64,000 nt of DNA from an uncultured Lachnospiraceae bacterium (GCA_947628225.1 CANQYY010000002.1:62001-126000); one strand, 5' to 3'. Positions 25,457-34,954 are shown, counted from the stretch's first letter. A program made the numbers and translations. Notes: generated by a model not told the origin, from the sequence alone.

Positions 25457-26665
25457 ATGGCTAAGATTCAGATGAAAACTCCTCTCGTGGAGATGGACGG
25501 AGATGAAATGACCCGTATCTTATGGCAGATAATAAAGGAGGAGCTGTTACTGCCGTATATTGATCTAAAAACAGAATATTACGATCTTGGTTTGGAATAC
25601 CGTAACGAAACGAATGACCAGGTAACAGTAGATTCGGCGGAGGCGACAAAGAAATACGGAGTAGCGGTAAAATGCGCAACCATTACCCCGAACGCAGCGA
25701 GAATGACCGAATATAAACTGAAGGAAATGTGGAAATCCCCGAACGGAACGATCCGCGCCGCGCTGGACGGCACCGTATTTCGCGCGCCCATTCAGGTAAA
25801 GGGAATCGAGCCCTGCGTAAAGAACTGGAAAAAGCCGATCACATTGGCCCGTCATGCCTATGGTGACGTGTATAAAAATACAGAAATAAAAGTACCGGGT
25901 AAAGGCAAAGCGGAATTGGTGTTTACCGGAGAGGATGGAAACCAGATTCGGGAGGTTATACATAATTTTGACGGCCCCGGCATTATCCAGGGAATCCACA
26001 ATACGGATAAATCCATTACCAGTTTTGCCCGGGCATGCTTTAGCTATGCGCTGGATACAAAGCAGGATCTGTGGTTTGCTACGAAGGATACCATATCGAA
26101 AAAATACGACCACAATTTTAAAGATATTTTCCAGGATATTTACGAAAAAGAATATAAGGATAAGTTTGAAGCAGCCGGACTGGAATATTTCTACACCCTG
26201 ATCGATGATGCGGTAGCCCGTGTTATGAAGACGGAGGGGGGATTTATCTGGGCTTGTAAAAACTACGACGGAGATGTTATGAGCGATATGGTTTCTTCCG
26301 CCTGCGGCTCTCTTGCCATGATGACCTCCGTGCTGGTTTCCCCGGACGGCGTTTATGAATATGAAGCGGCGCACGGAACGGTGCAGCGTCATTACTATAA
26401 ATATCAGAAGGGCGAGGAAACCTCGACAAACTCGGTTGCTACGATCTTTGCCTGGACGGGGGCGCTGCGCAAACGCGGCGAGCTGGACGGGCTCCCGGAG
26501 TTGGCGGATTTTGCAGATAAGCTGGAGAAAGCCACCCTGCAGACGATAGAAGAAGGTAAGATGACAAAAGATTTGGCGCTGATTACTTCTCTTAAAAATG
26601 TAACGGTATTAAATAGCCATAATTTCATTAAGGCGATCAGAGAAACGCTGGAAACTCTTTTGTAA
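25457..26665 (+). CDS. icd: NADP-dependent isocitrate dehydrogenase (type II, eukaryotic-like)
   Basis: The enzyme oxidises isocitrate to 2-oxoglutarate, feeding glutamate synthesis and nitrogen metabolism. The 402-residue sequence starts [20 protein letters not shown] and has [32 protein letters not shown] (substrate Ser/Asn/Arg), [11 protein letters not shown] and [12 protein letters not shown]. This is the dimeric, eukaryote-like subfamily, not the E. coli Icd type. The ATG at 25457 has CAGGAGG upstream. Terminators on both sides make it a single-gene unit. Confidence 0.95.
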   Translation: MAKIQMKTPLVEMDGDEMTRILWQIIKEELLLPYIDLKTEYYDLGLEYRNETNDQVTVDSAEATKKYGVAVKCATITPNAARMTEYKLKEMWKSPNGTIRAALDGTVFRAPIQVKGIEPCVKNWKKPITLARHAYGDVYKNTEIKVPGKGKAELVFTGEDGNQIREVIHNFDGPGIIQGIHNTDKSITSFARACFSYALDTKQDLWFATKDTISKKYDHNFKDIFQDIYEKEYKDKFEAAGLEYFYTLIDDAVARVMKTEGGFIWACKNYDGDVMSDMVSSACGSLAMMTSVLVSPDGVYEYEAAHGTVQRHYYKYQKGEETSTNSVATIFAWTGALRKRGELDGLPELADFADKLEKATLQTIEEGKMTKDLALITSLKNVTVLNSHNFIKAIRETLETLL

Positions 26666-26680
26666 AAAAATATAACCGAA

Positions 26681-26718
26681 AAAAAAAAGCGGCGCTAAAA
26701 AATGGCGCCGCTTTTTTT
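26681..26718. terminator. Bidirectional terminator between icd and the GH2 gene
   Basis: AGCGGCGC (26688-26695) and GCGCCGCT (26705-26712) flank a nine-base loop, with A-rich sequence before and T-rich after. It lies between convergent genes and can serve both. Confidence 0.88.
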
Positions 26719-26735
26719 ATTCTTCCCTTGGCTTT

Positions 26736-29700
26736 CTATTGAAAAAGAAACCATTTAAAGTCAAATTTACTGCCCGGCATAAAGATAAAATTCACTTTGC
26801 CGGCGCCGGAAAATCCTTTTATCGGGAAAGTGAGCTCCTGATAGCCATCGCTGTATGGGAACTCAAGAATTTCATTGATTTCTGCTCCATCTTCGCCGTA
26901 AAAACGGACGTGGATGGTGTTTAATCCAATCGGAGAGTGGCCGCAGATAGTAATCTGTTTACATCCTGCTTCTCCAAAATCCATATTCTCATATTCCAGC
27001 GTGACATTGTTGCCGATTCCGGTAATCGCGTCTTCCCCGCAGGTAAACATATCGCCGGTAATCCGGTTGTTTTCCAGCGCTTCCAGCCGTCCGTAGGCTT
27101 TTTCCAGCCGGGTAAAGTAAAAGCCCTGCAAAGACATTTTAATGGTCGGGTATACGACAATGGAAATCGCCTGTACTCCCCGGATACGCTGCGGAAGCCG
27201 GTATGTATTTTCCTGATAGTGGTTGTACCAGCTCTTTGCCCGGTAATAATCCTTAATCAGACAGGTTCCGCCCGCCTCAGAATCCCCCAGCCAGATTTCA
27301 ATCGGAAGTTCATCCTCAAACGAGAAAATAGGCATATGGATCTCATCGGAGCCATATTCCCCAAAGTCTACATTGTCAAAGAAAAAGCGGGTTCTCTCAG
27401 TGGCAGTAATGTAGACGCCGCCCTGGAAGCTGAGCTTTGCCTCGCTGGTACAGTCCGCATAGTGAATGCCATTTACTATCTTATAGGGATCCAGCGTCGC
27501 CCTGCCAAGGCCGGTCACCTTAAATTCCAATTCCGAAAGGATTTCTGAAAATTCCTCCTGCCCGTTTTTACAGGAACAGCACAGGCGGAATTCCCCGTCG
27601 CCCGCCGCCCGGATGATAGCGGTAGTTCCCTCCGCTTCAATTTTTACACTATTGCTTTCCACGCCCTCCAATGTCATTGCTTTAAAGGTCAGGTCGCGGT
27701 AAGTAGCATTCTCCGGCAGAATTTTTGCCGTTACGGTAGTTTCCGCATGAGTTTCATCCAGATGATTCGATCCGTGATTTGTCAATTCAATTTTTCGCAC
27801 CGGGATATCTTCGCCCGGCTTTGAAACCGTATTTTCCATATGGCAGGAAATGCCGGGGCGGACCGGAGCCTTTATGGCGGGAATGGAAAGGGAGGCGGAG
27901 TTCAGGGAAGGGCTGGTTACCTCCAGTTCAATGTTACCCTCCTCGGTCTTTGCCGCAATAATGGCGATCAGGCGTCCGCTGAACAGTTTGCGGCTGGTTC
28001 CCTTATACTGCTCAAAGTCGGTGCTGTCGCCGTTGTCCAGTCCCACCAGACGGCCGGCTCCGGTAACGGATACGTTCATCCGGCTTCGGCTGTTCGCGAC
28101 GAAAATCCCGTCCTTATCTACCGTTGTGATTTCCACAAAAAGCAAATCCTCTCCGTTTGCCAGAATACTCTCTTTCTCCGGCTTCAGGACAACAGAAACC
28201 GGGTCGCCAAAAGAGGACTGGACATCGGTGGCGATGACGGTTCCCTCCTCATCATAGGCGACCGCCTTCAAAACACCCTTTTGGTACGGCATCTGCCAGT
28301 TACCTTCCAGAGCCGTTCCGTGAGCATGGTCAATCGTCTGCGCTCCCAGCGAAGTACCGTTGAAAAACAGTTCTACCTTCGGCGCATTGGAATAGGCGCG
28401 GATGTCAATAATCTGCCCCTCGTTGAAATCCCAATAGGGCAGCAGATGAATCATCGGATGTTCTTTGTAATCGGTCCATTCCGCCTGATAATGGTAATAG
28501 GTATCTTTGGGAAATCCGGCGGTATCTATTTGTCCGAAATACGAATTTTTAGTAAAATAAGGCGTCGGCTCCCCGATATAATCCCAGCCGCTCCAGATGT
28601 ATTGTCCGAAACAGTACTCTCTGTCGCGGTGCACGCAAATGACATGGTCTGTATTTCTGGCGCCCCAGTTTGTGGTGCAGTTGCCGAGGGTCGAGCATTG
28701 GCCGTCGTCGTAGGTAAGCAGGCGGTTGCTCAGCGGGAAATGATAAATGCCGCGGCTCTGGACGGTAGAAGAGGTTTCACTGCCGAAAATACACCAGTCC
28801 GGATGCTTCTTGTGATGCTCGTCATAGAGATGATCCATGTAATTATAACCCACTACGTCAACGGCGTCCGCACAGTTCATGGCGCCCTCCCCCTCCATCA
28901 GGTTAGAGCCGATACCGATAACGGCATTGTTCCGGTAATCCAGTTTTTTGACGGCATCCCGGAGCATTTTCGTAATTTCCAGCCCCCGCTCCCGGTGGGT
29001 ATCCTGAATCTCATTTCCGATTCCCCAGATGATAAGAGAAGGGTGGTTGCGGTCCTGACGGACCCAGCTGGTTAAATCCTTTTCCCACCAGTCCTTAAAA
29101 TAATTTCCGTAATCATAATCCGTTTTGCAGCTTTCCCACATGTCAAAGCTCTCGCTGTACAGTAAAAGTCCCATCTCATCGCACAAATCCATCAATTCTG
29201 CTGACGGCATATTGTGGGCGCTCCGGATGGAATTTACGCCCATTTCTTTTAAGAGGATAAGTTGTCTGCGCAGCGCCTCTTTATTCATGGCGGCGCCAAG
29301 CGCCCCGAGAGTATGATGCTCGCAGGAGCCGTTTATCTTTACTTTCCTGCCGTTGAGGAAAAATCCCTCATTACAGTCAAAGCGTATGGTACGAAATCCG
29401 AAGTTCTGGCATTCGGTATCGATTACCTCTCCCTCCTGTAACAGTTCGGATTTTATCCGGTATAAGGAAGGCGAAACAATATCCCACAGCTTCGGGGAAG
29501 TAAACGTCATTTCCTGCTTATCGCAGGTAAGGCCGGGAGCCAAATTCAGATCCGAAGTCCGGGAACAAATTTCTTTTCCGTCCGCATCGGACACGGTATG
29601 GCGGAGGGAAACATTACGGGATAAAGCCGTGTCATTTTGCATTTCAAAATCCAAATAGAGAGTCCATTCTTCCCCCTTTTTCTGCGTGGAAAGATAAGAG

Positions 29701-30149
29701 CCGTCCGTGGTAAAATGCACGGCGGGGCGCCGCACCAGCCACACATTACGGTATATTCCCGAGCCGGGATACCAGCGGCTGTTCGGAAGCTGATAGATAT
29801 TTTTGACCCAGATGGTGTTTTCCCCCGGCTCTACCAGGTCAGTCAAATCAATTTCAAACTGGGAGTAACCATATTTCCAGTCATATATATGCCTGCCGTT
29901 TAAATATACGGAGGTGTCCATATATACGCCCTCAAACAGAAGGGAAAGGCGGTCTGTACCCAGCTCCCCGACCCGGAAGGTCTTTTTATAACAGCTGACC
30001 GCCTGTTCGTACAGGTTTTTACTGTCATAAATCATCCAGTCATGGGGAAGATCCACGGGCTGCCAGTCCTCTGTCCGGTAAAAGGTTTCCATCGGAGTGT
30101 CTAAGGGCTCCTTGTGAAAAAACCAGTTGTCGTTAAAAAGTTGTTTCAT
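26736..30149 (-). CDS. Glycoside hydrolase family 2 protein (beta-galactosidase type, DUF4982)
   Basis: Large retaining glycosidase of 1,137 residues without a signal peptide, so it acts on imported oligosaccharides. The N-terminal sugar-binding domain (LFNDNWFFHKE, WQPVDLPHDWMI) and Ig-like domain lead to a TIM barrel. In the barrel, IWGIGNEIQD holds the likely acid/base Glu (about 378) and FGSETSSTVQSRG the nucleophile Glu (about 457). A DUF4982-type Ig-like region and two beta-rich C-terminal modules follow. The ATG at 30149 has AAGGAG upstream; an ATG nine codons earlier has none. Substrate (beta-galactoside or plant/host glycan) is not decided by sequence. Confidence 0.9.
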   Translation of the reverse strand: MKQLFNDNWFFHKEPLDTPMETFYRTEDWQPVDLPHDWMIYDSKNLYEQAVSCYKKTFRVGELGTDRLSLLFEGVYMDTSVYLNGRHIYDWKYGYSQFEIDLTDLVEPGENTIWVKNIYQLPNSRWYPGSGIYRNVWLVRRPAVHFTTDGSYLSTQKKGEEWTLYLDFEMQNDTALSRNVSLRHTVSDADGKEICSRTSDLNLAPGLTCDKQEMTFTSPKLWDIVSPSLYRIKSELLQEGEVIDTECQNFGFRTIRFDCNEGFFLNGRKVKINGSCEHHTLGALGAAMNKEALRRQLILLKEMGVNSIRSAHNMPSAELMDLCDEMGLLLYSESFDMWESCKTDYDYGNYFKDWWEKDLTSWVRQDRNHPSLIIWGIGNEIQDTHRERGLEITKMLRDAVKKLDYRNNAVIGIGSNLMEGEGAMNCADAVDVVGYNYMDHLYDEHHKKHPDWCIFGSETSSTVQSRGIYHFPLSNRLLTYDDGQCSTLGNCTTNWGARNTDHVICVHRDREYCFGQYIWSGWDYIGEPTPYFTKNSYFGQIDTAGFPKDTYYHYQAEWTDYKEHPMIHLLPYWDFNEGQIIDIRAYSNAPKVELFFNGTSLGAQTIDHAHGTALEGNWQMPYQKGVLKAVAYDEEGTVIATDVQSSFGDPVSVVLKPEKESILANGEDLLFVEITTVDKDGIFVANSRSRMNVSVTGAGRLVGLDNGDSTDFEQYKGTSRKLFSGRLIAIIAAKTEEGNIELEVTSPSLNSASLSIPAIKAPVRPGISCHMENTVSKPGEDIPVRKIELTNHGSNHLDETHAETTVTAKILPENATYRDLTFKAMTLEGVESNSVKIEAEGTTAIIRAAGDGEFRLCCSCKNGQEEFSEILSELEFKVTGLGRATLDPYKIVNGIHYADCTSEAKLSFQGGVYITATERTRFFFDNVDFGEYGSDEIHMPIFSFEDELPIEIWLGDSEAGGTCLIKDYYRAKSWYNHYQENTYRLPQRIRGVQAISIVVYPTIKMSLQGFYFTRLEKAYGRLEALENNRITGDMFTCGEDAITGIGNNVTLEYENMDFGEAGCKQITICGHSPIGLNTIHVRFYGEDGAEINEILEFPYSDGYQELTFPIKGFSGAGKVNFIFMPGSKFDFKWFLFQ

Positions 30150-30235
30150 TGCTTCGTTCTCCTTCCGGTTTTCCATTTTTTATAGAAAGTATACAGTGCT
30201 AAAATCTTTACCTGTTCTAAGAATATCAAAAATCT

Positions 30236-30264
30236 TTGACAGAGTAAATGTTTTTTTTTATACT
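30236..30264 (+). promoter_or_regulatory. Promoter of the GNAT-sortase pair
   Basis: TTGACA, 17 bases, TATACT. It is near consensus and about 48 bases from its predicted start to the GNAT ATG. Confidence 0.75.
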
Positions 30265-30318
30265 AAAAGGAGAATGGAATGACAGAAATTTTTGGCGCAG
30301 CCATAAAAAGGAGGGCTT

Positions 30319-30780
30319 ATGCAAATATGCAAAATAGGGGAAAAGCAGCTGCGGGAAGCTCTTGAACTGGTATGGGAGGTCTTTGAAAAATTTGAGATGC
30401 CGGAATATGAAGAAATGGGCGCTCAGACTTTCCGCCGCTTTATTGATTATGGCAATATGGTGGAAAAAGTCAATCAGGGCGAGATGATGTTCTGGGGATG
30501 TTATCTGAACAATTATCTGGTGGGGGTCATTGCGATCCGGACCGGGCAGCATATCAGCCTTTTGTTTGTCAGAGAGCAGTTCCACCGTCTGGGGATTGCC
30601 AAAAGGCTTGTGGGAGTAGCGGTGGATTATTATCGGCAGCAGGATTTGAAAATCCGCGCGGTAACGGTAAATTCATCTCCCTATGCCGTCGAAGCCTATA
30701 AAAAAATGGGATTTATTCCCTTAGGCCCTGAAAAAAAAGAAAATGGAATACGTTTTACATCCATGCGCCTTGAAATTTAG
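30319..30780 (+). CDS. GNAT family N-acetyltransferase
   Basis: The GNAT fold transfers acetyl from acetyl-CoA to an amine. Seen here: the beta4 strand ISLLFVREQFHRLGIAKRLVG, with the acetyl-CoA pyrophosphate loop R/Q-x-x-G-x-A as HRLGIAKR, and VNSSPYAVEAYKKMGFIPLG at the C-terminus. The 153-residue length is typical. The acceptor is unknown. AAGGAGGGCTT precedes the ATG; sortase B begins 27 bp downstream. Confidence 0.85.
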   Translation: MQICKIGEKQLREALELVWEVFEKFEMPEYEEMGAQTFRRFIDYGNMVEKVNQGEMMFWGCYLNNYLVGVIAIRTGQHISLLFVREQFHRLGIAKRLVGVAVDYYRQQDLKIRAVTVNSSPYAVEAYKKMGFIPLGPEKKENGIRFTSMRLEI

Positions 30781-30807
30781 CCGGTGGAGAAAGGGAGGAA
30801 TAAAGAA

Positions 30808-31590
30808 ATGGGAAAGAAAAAATGGCTTATGAATGTAGTGGTAATAGCATGCATTCTTGTATTTGTGGCGAGCGGTTTATATCTGCTCCGCTATTATATG
30901 AATGCGAGGCAGGCGAAGAGCGAGCTGGAAGAGCTGGTGGAATTAAAAAATGAGAGCGAGGCATCCGAAGACGACGGAGAGGATATTGTGACCCCTTCCG
31001 GCGGCAAAGTGATGAAAAAATATAAAAAGCTGTACAAGAAAAATCCGGATCTTATCGGATGGGTGGAAGTAAAAGGCACTCCGATCGATTACCCGGTGAT
31101 GCAGACGAAAAATGACCCGGAATATTATCTGCACCGGAATTTTAAAAAGGAAGAAGATATTAACGGGCTGCCGTTTTTGGACGCGAAATGTGATGTGCAG
31201 GATGCAAACAGTAATCTTATGTTGTATGGGCATCATATGAAAAGTGGGATGATGTTCGCCCATCTGATGGATTACCAGACGGAGGATTTTTATAAAAAGC
31301 ATAAGACATTTTATTTTGATACCTTATTTGAAAAACGGGAATATGAGGTAGTAGCTGCTTTTTATTCCCAGATCTATAAGGATAATAATCAGGATGTGTT
31401 CAAATATTATAATTATCCCGGCCATTTATCGGAAAAGCAGTTTGAAAAATATGTGAAAAACATCCGAAAACTGTCGCAGTATGACACAAAAATCATACCG
31501 CAGTATGGAGAGCAGCTCCTGACGATGGTAACCTGCGCCTATCAGACAGAGGAGGGCAGGTTTGTCGTAGTGGCGCGGAGAAAGAAATAG
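30808..31590 (+). CDS. srtB: Class B sortase
   Basis: Sortases are membrane-anchored cysteine transpeptidases that attach surface proteins to peptidoglycan or assemble pili. After a short Lys-rich start there is one membrane segment (residues about 7-26). The catalytic domain has LIGWVEVKGTPIDYPVMQ, the catalytic His in LMLYGHHMKSG, the Cys in LTMVTCAYQ and the Arg in GRFVVVARR. The B-class layout is clear. The ATG at 30808 has AGGGAGG upstream, favoured over a GTG 24 bases earlier. No substrate with an obvious sorting signal was seen in the window. Confidence 0.9.
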   Translation: MGKKKWLMNVVVIACILVFVASGLYLLRYYMNARQAKSELEELVELKNESEASEDDGEDIVTPSGGKVMKKYKKLYKKNPDLIGWVEVKGTPIDYPVMQTKNDPEYYLHRNFKKEEDINGLPFLDAKCDVQDANSNLMLYGHHMKSGMMFAHLMDYQTEDFYKKHKTFYFDTLFEKREYEVVAAFYSQIYKDNNQDVFKYYNYPGHLSEKQFEKYVKNIRKLSQYDTKIIPQYGEQLLTMVTCAYQTEEGRFVVVARRKK

Positions 31591-31594
31591 CGTG

Positions 31595-32353
31595 TCAGGA
31601 GTTTTTTTGCTCCGGAAAGAAATAGGCGATAAGCCGATGGGCATATTCTTTGTTTTTTTGCGCCGAATTGGAAATGACGGAAAGGATTGGTTTTTGGACG
31701 ATGGCTTTTTTCTCTTTAAAAAGAGCCTGATAAACAGGGCTTTTGTCCAGATAAATACCATAGGCGGCGTGTTTGGGATTATTTTTTTCCGGTATATAAA
31801 GGTAGGGCTTCCATTTATGGTATTCTTCCTTTGTCAAAAAAGTATCCAGTTCCTGAAAAAAACCGCTCTCGTAGTAGCTGGAGCCATCGTTTTCATCGGC
31901 GATCATACAGTCCAGCACACCGGCGACCAGACGGCTTGTTATTTCTGACAAATCGCTTGCCGCATTGGCGCCGATTTCAGCCGCAAGGTCGGAACGGGTA
32001 TAATAGACATAAAAGGATGGTTTATTTTTATCGGCATCCATCCCCAGCTGCGAGGTAAAATCATCCCCCATCCGGGTAAGGTCGCCGTCTGCTGCCGATT
32101 CGTTTAAAATTGCGCAGTGCAGATAAATATCGGCTTTGTTTATAAAATCGGACCACAGGATGTAGCCGACTACCGCAAGGGCAGCCAGCGCAATGAGAAT
32201 GGGGGGAAGATAATACGTGGCAAAGTAGGAACGTTTCTGTTTGCCGCTCATCGTTTTTAATTTTTCTTTTTCCGAGAGATCTCCCGGATGTTTTTGATAG
32301 ATAGAAGCGTCTTCTTTTAATGACGTTTTCTTTCCTTTTAAATTGATTGCCAT
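31595..32353 (-). CDS. Single-pass membrane protein of unknown function
   Basis: Unrecognised 252-residue protein. It has a cytoplasmic, Lys-rich N-terminus (about 55 residues) and one membrane segment (YYLPPILIALAALAVVGYIL). The outer domain of about 170 residues contains YIPEKNNPKHAAYGIYLDKS. No enzyme motif is visible. The ATG at 32353 has TGGAG upstream. It is convergent with sortase B, with only four bases between them. Confidence 0.7.
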   Translation of the reverse strand: MAINLKGKKTSLKEDASIYQKHPGDLSEKEKLKTMSGKQKRSYFATYYLPPILIALAALAVVGYILWSDFINKADIYLHCAILNESAADGDLTRMGDDFTSQLGMDADKNKPSFYVYYTRSDLAAEIGANAASDLSEITSRLVAGVLDCMIADENDGSSYYESGFFQELDTFLTKEEYHKWKPYLYIPEKNNPKHAAYGIYLDKSPVYQALFKEKKAIVQKPILSVISNSAQKNKEYAHRLIAYFFPEQKNS

Positions 32354-32512
32354 AGGAAACTCCATTCTTCTTTATATTATAAACGAGATTAAAAACAAAT
32401 ATTATTTTAGCACAGGAATGTGAAAAAGAAAAGAAATCTGATAAAAAAGATGAAAAAAACGGAATTATTTCTTGTCTTATTGTTGCATTTTACCAAAAAT
32501 GGAAAATAGGTA

Positions 32513-32541
32513 TTGACAATTATAAAATAAAGCCATATAAT
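32513..32541 (+). promoter_or_regulatory. Consensus promoter of the Amt-PII gene
   Basis: TTGACA (32513-32518), 17 bases, TATAAT (32536-32541): a perfect match to the vegetative consensus. Such a strong promoter is notable because a terminator-like hairpin follows within the leader. Confidence 0.9.
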
Positions 32542-32557
32542 GGCAGACGTAGATGAC

Positions 32558-32593
32558 AAAGGCGTCAGGAACAATGTTTCTGGCGCCTTTTTT
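32558..32593 (+). terminator. Terminator-like hairpin in the Amt-PII leader (putative attenuator)
   Basis: AAAGGCGTCAGGAAC pairs with GTTTCTGGCGCCTTT, with two G-T pairs and an AAT loop, then six T residues end at 32593. It begins about 11 bases after the predicted transcription start and lies about 38 bases before the gene. This is the form of a transcription attenuator. No ANTAR-type A-x-x-G loop was seen. Confidence 0.75.
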
Positions 32594-32630
32594 CCGTATA
32601 GGAAAGTTAAAATTTTTGGAGGTGCTTTTT

Positions 32631-34343
32631 ATGGATATGAGTATTTGGTATTTGCTCGGCGCTGTATTGGTATTTTTTATGCAGGCCGGGTTCGCTATGG
32701 TAGAAACCGGTTTTACCAGAGCGAAAAATGCAGGAAACATCATAATGAAAAACCTGATGGATTTCTGTATTGGTACAGCAGTATTTGTTGTACTGGGATA
32801 TGGCATTATGAATTCGGAAAATTACTTTTTCGGACTCATTGGAAAGCCGGAGTATCAGATGTTTACTGATTTTACCCATTTTAACTGGTCGAATTTCTTC
32901 TTTCAGTTAGTATTCTGCGCTACCTGCGCCACTATCGTATCGGGCGCTATGGCAGAGCGTACCAAATTCAGTATGTACTGTCTGTATTCCGCTGTGATCA
33001 GCGCGATAGTATATCCGATTGAAGCCGGATGGGTATGGAATGGAGCCGGATGGTTAGCTAAGATGGGCTTCCATGATTTTGCCGGTTCTGCCGTTATTCA
33101 TATGGTCGGCGGTGTGACCGCCTTAGTGGGCGCTGCGATTTTAGGGCCCCGGATCGGTAAGTTTGGAAAGAACGGAAAACCAAAGGCTATTCCGGGACAT
33201 AATATAACCATCGGCGCTCTTGGATGCTTCATTCTGTGGTTTGCCTGGTATGGATTTAACGGAGCGGCAGCTTCCGATTCCACCCAGCTGGCGCAGATCC
33301 TTTCTACGACAACGCTGGCGCCGGCATTTGCCACTCTTACGGTAATGATTGTAACCTGGGTAAAATATGGCAAGCCGGATGTATCAATGTGTCTGAACGG
33401 CTCTCTTGCCGGACTGGTCGCCATTACCGCAGGCTGTGATGCCGTAGATGGGATTGGAGCTATTATTATCGGTATTATATCCGGTATTTTAGTCGTATTT
33501 GGCGTATGGTTTGTCGATAATGTATTGAAAGTAGATGACCCGGTAGGCGCGGTTGCCGTTCATGGCTGCAATGGTATTTTTGGCGGTATTGCCGTGGGAT
33601 TGTTCAATATCTATGAGGACGGGAACTTCACAAAGGGTCTTTTCTATGGCGGCGGCTTCCGTCAGTTTGGCATCCAGCTCCTTGGCTGTGTCGTCATTGC
33701 CTTGTATGCCGCTGTTGTAATGGGAATCGTATTCTTTATTATGAATGCGATCTGGGGCCTGCGTGTTTCGGCTGAGGAGGAAATCGAAGGTCTGGATTTA
33801 ACGGAGCATGGCTTGCCGAGCGCCTATGCAGACTTTATGCCGGCGGGTCACCGCTTCTATACGGCAGGCGGTCCGCTGCCGGGAAGCGCTTCGGTAACCG
33901 GTTCCGTTCCGGTGGAGGCAGCCGTTCCTGTAAGAGAGGTTCCTGCCCCGGCTCCAAAGCCAAAGAAGGAAGCAACGGAGGGAACTCCGAAATTTACCAA
34001 GATTTCCATTATCGCAAAACAGAGCAAGTTCGAGGATCTGAAAGAGGCTCTGTCCGCTATCGGAGTCAATGGTATTACGGTAACGCAGGTTCTCGGATGC
34101 GGGGCTCAGAAGGGAACAGCCGAGTATTATCGTGGTGTTCCGGTAGACTTTACCCTGCTGCCTAAGACTAAGGTCGAGGTAGTTGTTAGCGCCGTACCGG
34201 TTGAAAAAGTAATTGAAGCAGCCAAACAGGCTCTGTATACCGGTCATATCGGAGATGGAAAAATCTTTGTATATGATGTGGAAGATGTCATTAAGGTGAG
34301 AACCGGAGAAGTCGGTTATGATGCCTTACAGGATGATAATTAA
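32631..34343 (+). CDS. amt: Ammonium transporter fused to a PII signal protein domain
   Basis: Residues 1 to about 410 are an Amt/Rh-type ammonium channel (QAGFAMVETGFTRAKNAGN, GAMAERTKF, AVIHMVGGVTALVGA and AVAVHGCNGIFGGIAVG, with the paired pore histidines). After a Pro/Ala/Val linker, residues about 450-570 are a complete PII (GlnB/GlnK) domain. Its T-loop EYYRG keeps the Tyr used for uridylylation in other bacteria, and TGHIGDGKIFV is the ATP-binding B-loop. Covalent attachment would place the sensor permanently on its channel. The ATG at 32631 has GGAGGTG upstream. Terminators lie before (leader) and after. Confidence 0.93.
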   Translation: MDMSIWYLLGAVLVFFMQAGFAMVETGFTRAKNAGNIIMKNLMDFCIGTAVFVVLGYGIMNSENYFFGLIGKPEYQMFTDFTHFNWSNFFFQLVFCATCATIVSGAMAERTKFSMYCLYSAVISAIVYPIEAGWVWNGAGWLAKMGFHDFAGSAVIHMVGGVTALVGAAILGPRIGKFGKNGKPKAIPGHNITIGALGCFILWFAWYGFNGAAASDSTQLAQILSTTTLAPAFATLTVMIVTWVKYGKPDVSMCLNGSLAGLVAITAGCDAVDGIGAIIIGIISGILVVFGVWFVDNVLKVDDPVGAVAVHGCNGIFGGIAVGLFNIYEDGNFTKGLFYGGGFRQFGIQLLGCVVIALYAAVVMGIVFFIMNAIWGLRVSAEEEIEGLDLTEHGLPSAYADFMPAGHRFYTAGGPLPGSASVTGSVPVEAAVPVREVPAPAPKPKKEATEGTPKFTKISIIAKQSKFEDLKEALSAIGVNGITVTQVLGCGAQKGTAEYYRGVPVDFTLLPKTKVEVVVSAVPVEKVIEAAKQALYTGHIGDGKIFVYDVEDVIKVRTGEVGYDALQDDN

Positions 34344-34375
34344 AGATTTTAGATTATAGGAAATAAGGAACAATG

Positions 34376-34413
34376 CCTCTGCCCGGTAATTTGATTGCCG
34401 GGCAGAGGTTTTT
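34376..34413 (+). terminator. Rho-independent terminator of the Amt-PII gene
   Basis: CCTCTGCCCGG pairs with CCGGGCAGAGG, followed by TTTTT. Confidence 0.9.
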
Positions 34414-34448
34414 AAATATTACTTGCGGTTTTTTTGAATTCGTTGTAT

Positions 34449-34474
34449 CATATTAGTACACTAGGAATAATATG
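34449..34474. repeat. Inverted repeat upstream of the Rrf2 gene
   Basis: CATATTA (34449-34455) and TAATATG (34468-34474) are perfect complements just before the rrf2-type gene. The left arm plus GTA also occurs in the spacer of the larger operator at 34990-35024. Autoregulation is possible. Confidence 0.4.
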
Positions 34475-34488
34475 AAAAGGAGGCAGCC

Positions 34489-34923
34489 ATGAAAATTTCG
34501 ACAAAGGGAAGATATGCTCTTCGCATGATGTTAGATTTAGCATTAAACGATTCGGAAAAGCCGGTACGGATCAAAGAAATCGCAAAACGTCAAAATATTT
34601 CGGACAAATATTTGGAGCAGATTATCTCTGTTTTGAATAAGGCGCGTTATGTAAGAAGCATCCGCGGGCCGCAGGGAGGATATCTTTTGACTAAGAGGCC
34701 GGAGGAGTACACGGTGGGAATGATCTTACGGCTGACAGAAGGAAGTATGGCGCCGGTGGACTGTATTGATGATGAGATCGCAACCTGCCCACAGATGGAC
34801 GAATGTGCTACGGCAATCTTATGGAAAAAACTCAACGATGCTATCAGCGGGGTAATTGATACTGTTACGTTGGCTGATTTAGTGGACTGGCAAATAACGA
34901 AAAATGGAGATTATATGATATAA
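34489..34923 (+). CDS. Rrf2 family transcriptional regulator (CymR/IscR-like)
   Basis: The 144-residue protein has the Rrf2 winged helix (MKISTKGRYALRMMLDLA, IKEIAKRQNISDKYLEQI, VRSIRGPQGGYLL). Three cysteines follow in a C-x7-C-x5-C spacing (VDCIDDEIATCPQMDEC) where IscR/NsrR-type members bind an Fe-S cluster. Sulfur regulators such as CymR lack this cluster but control cysteine genes. It is immediately upstream of an O-acetylhomoserine sulfhydrylase and cysK with a striking operator between, so control of sulfur assimilation is likely. GAAAAGGAGG precedes the ATG. Confidence 0.88.
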   Translation: MKISTKGRYALRMMLDLALNDSEKPVRIKEIAKRQNISDKYLEQIISVLNKARYVRSIRGPQGGYLLTKRPEEYTVGMILRLTEGSMAPVDCIDDEIATCPQMDECATAILWKKLNDAISGVIDTVTLADLVDWQITKNGDYMI

Positions 34924-34954
34924 GCCGTCAAAAAAATAAATTATACATTTCCTA

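Noticed and set aside
25565..26392. Minus-strand open frame opposite icd
   Set aside because: It is an antisense shadow of a conserved enzyme gene.
27840..29075. Long plus-strand open frame opposite the GH2 gene
   Set aside because: It is antisense to a clear glycosidase with intact motifs, its protein has no family features, and no ribosome binding site precedes it.
30279..30365. Possible 28-codon upstream open frame overlapping the GNAT start
   Set aside because: It has an AGGAG-like site, but the peptide looks random and the GNAT gene has a stronger site of its own.
32547..32631. ANTAR-target or glutamine riboswitch in the Amt-PII leader
   Set aside because: The terminator hairpin is real, but I could not find paired A-x-x-G hexaloops or the conserved glutamine-aptamer core.
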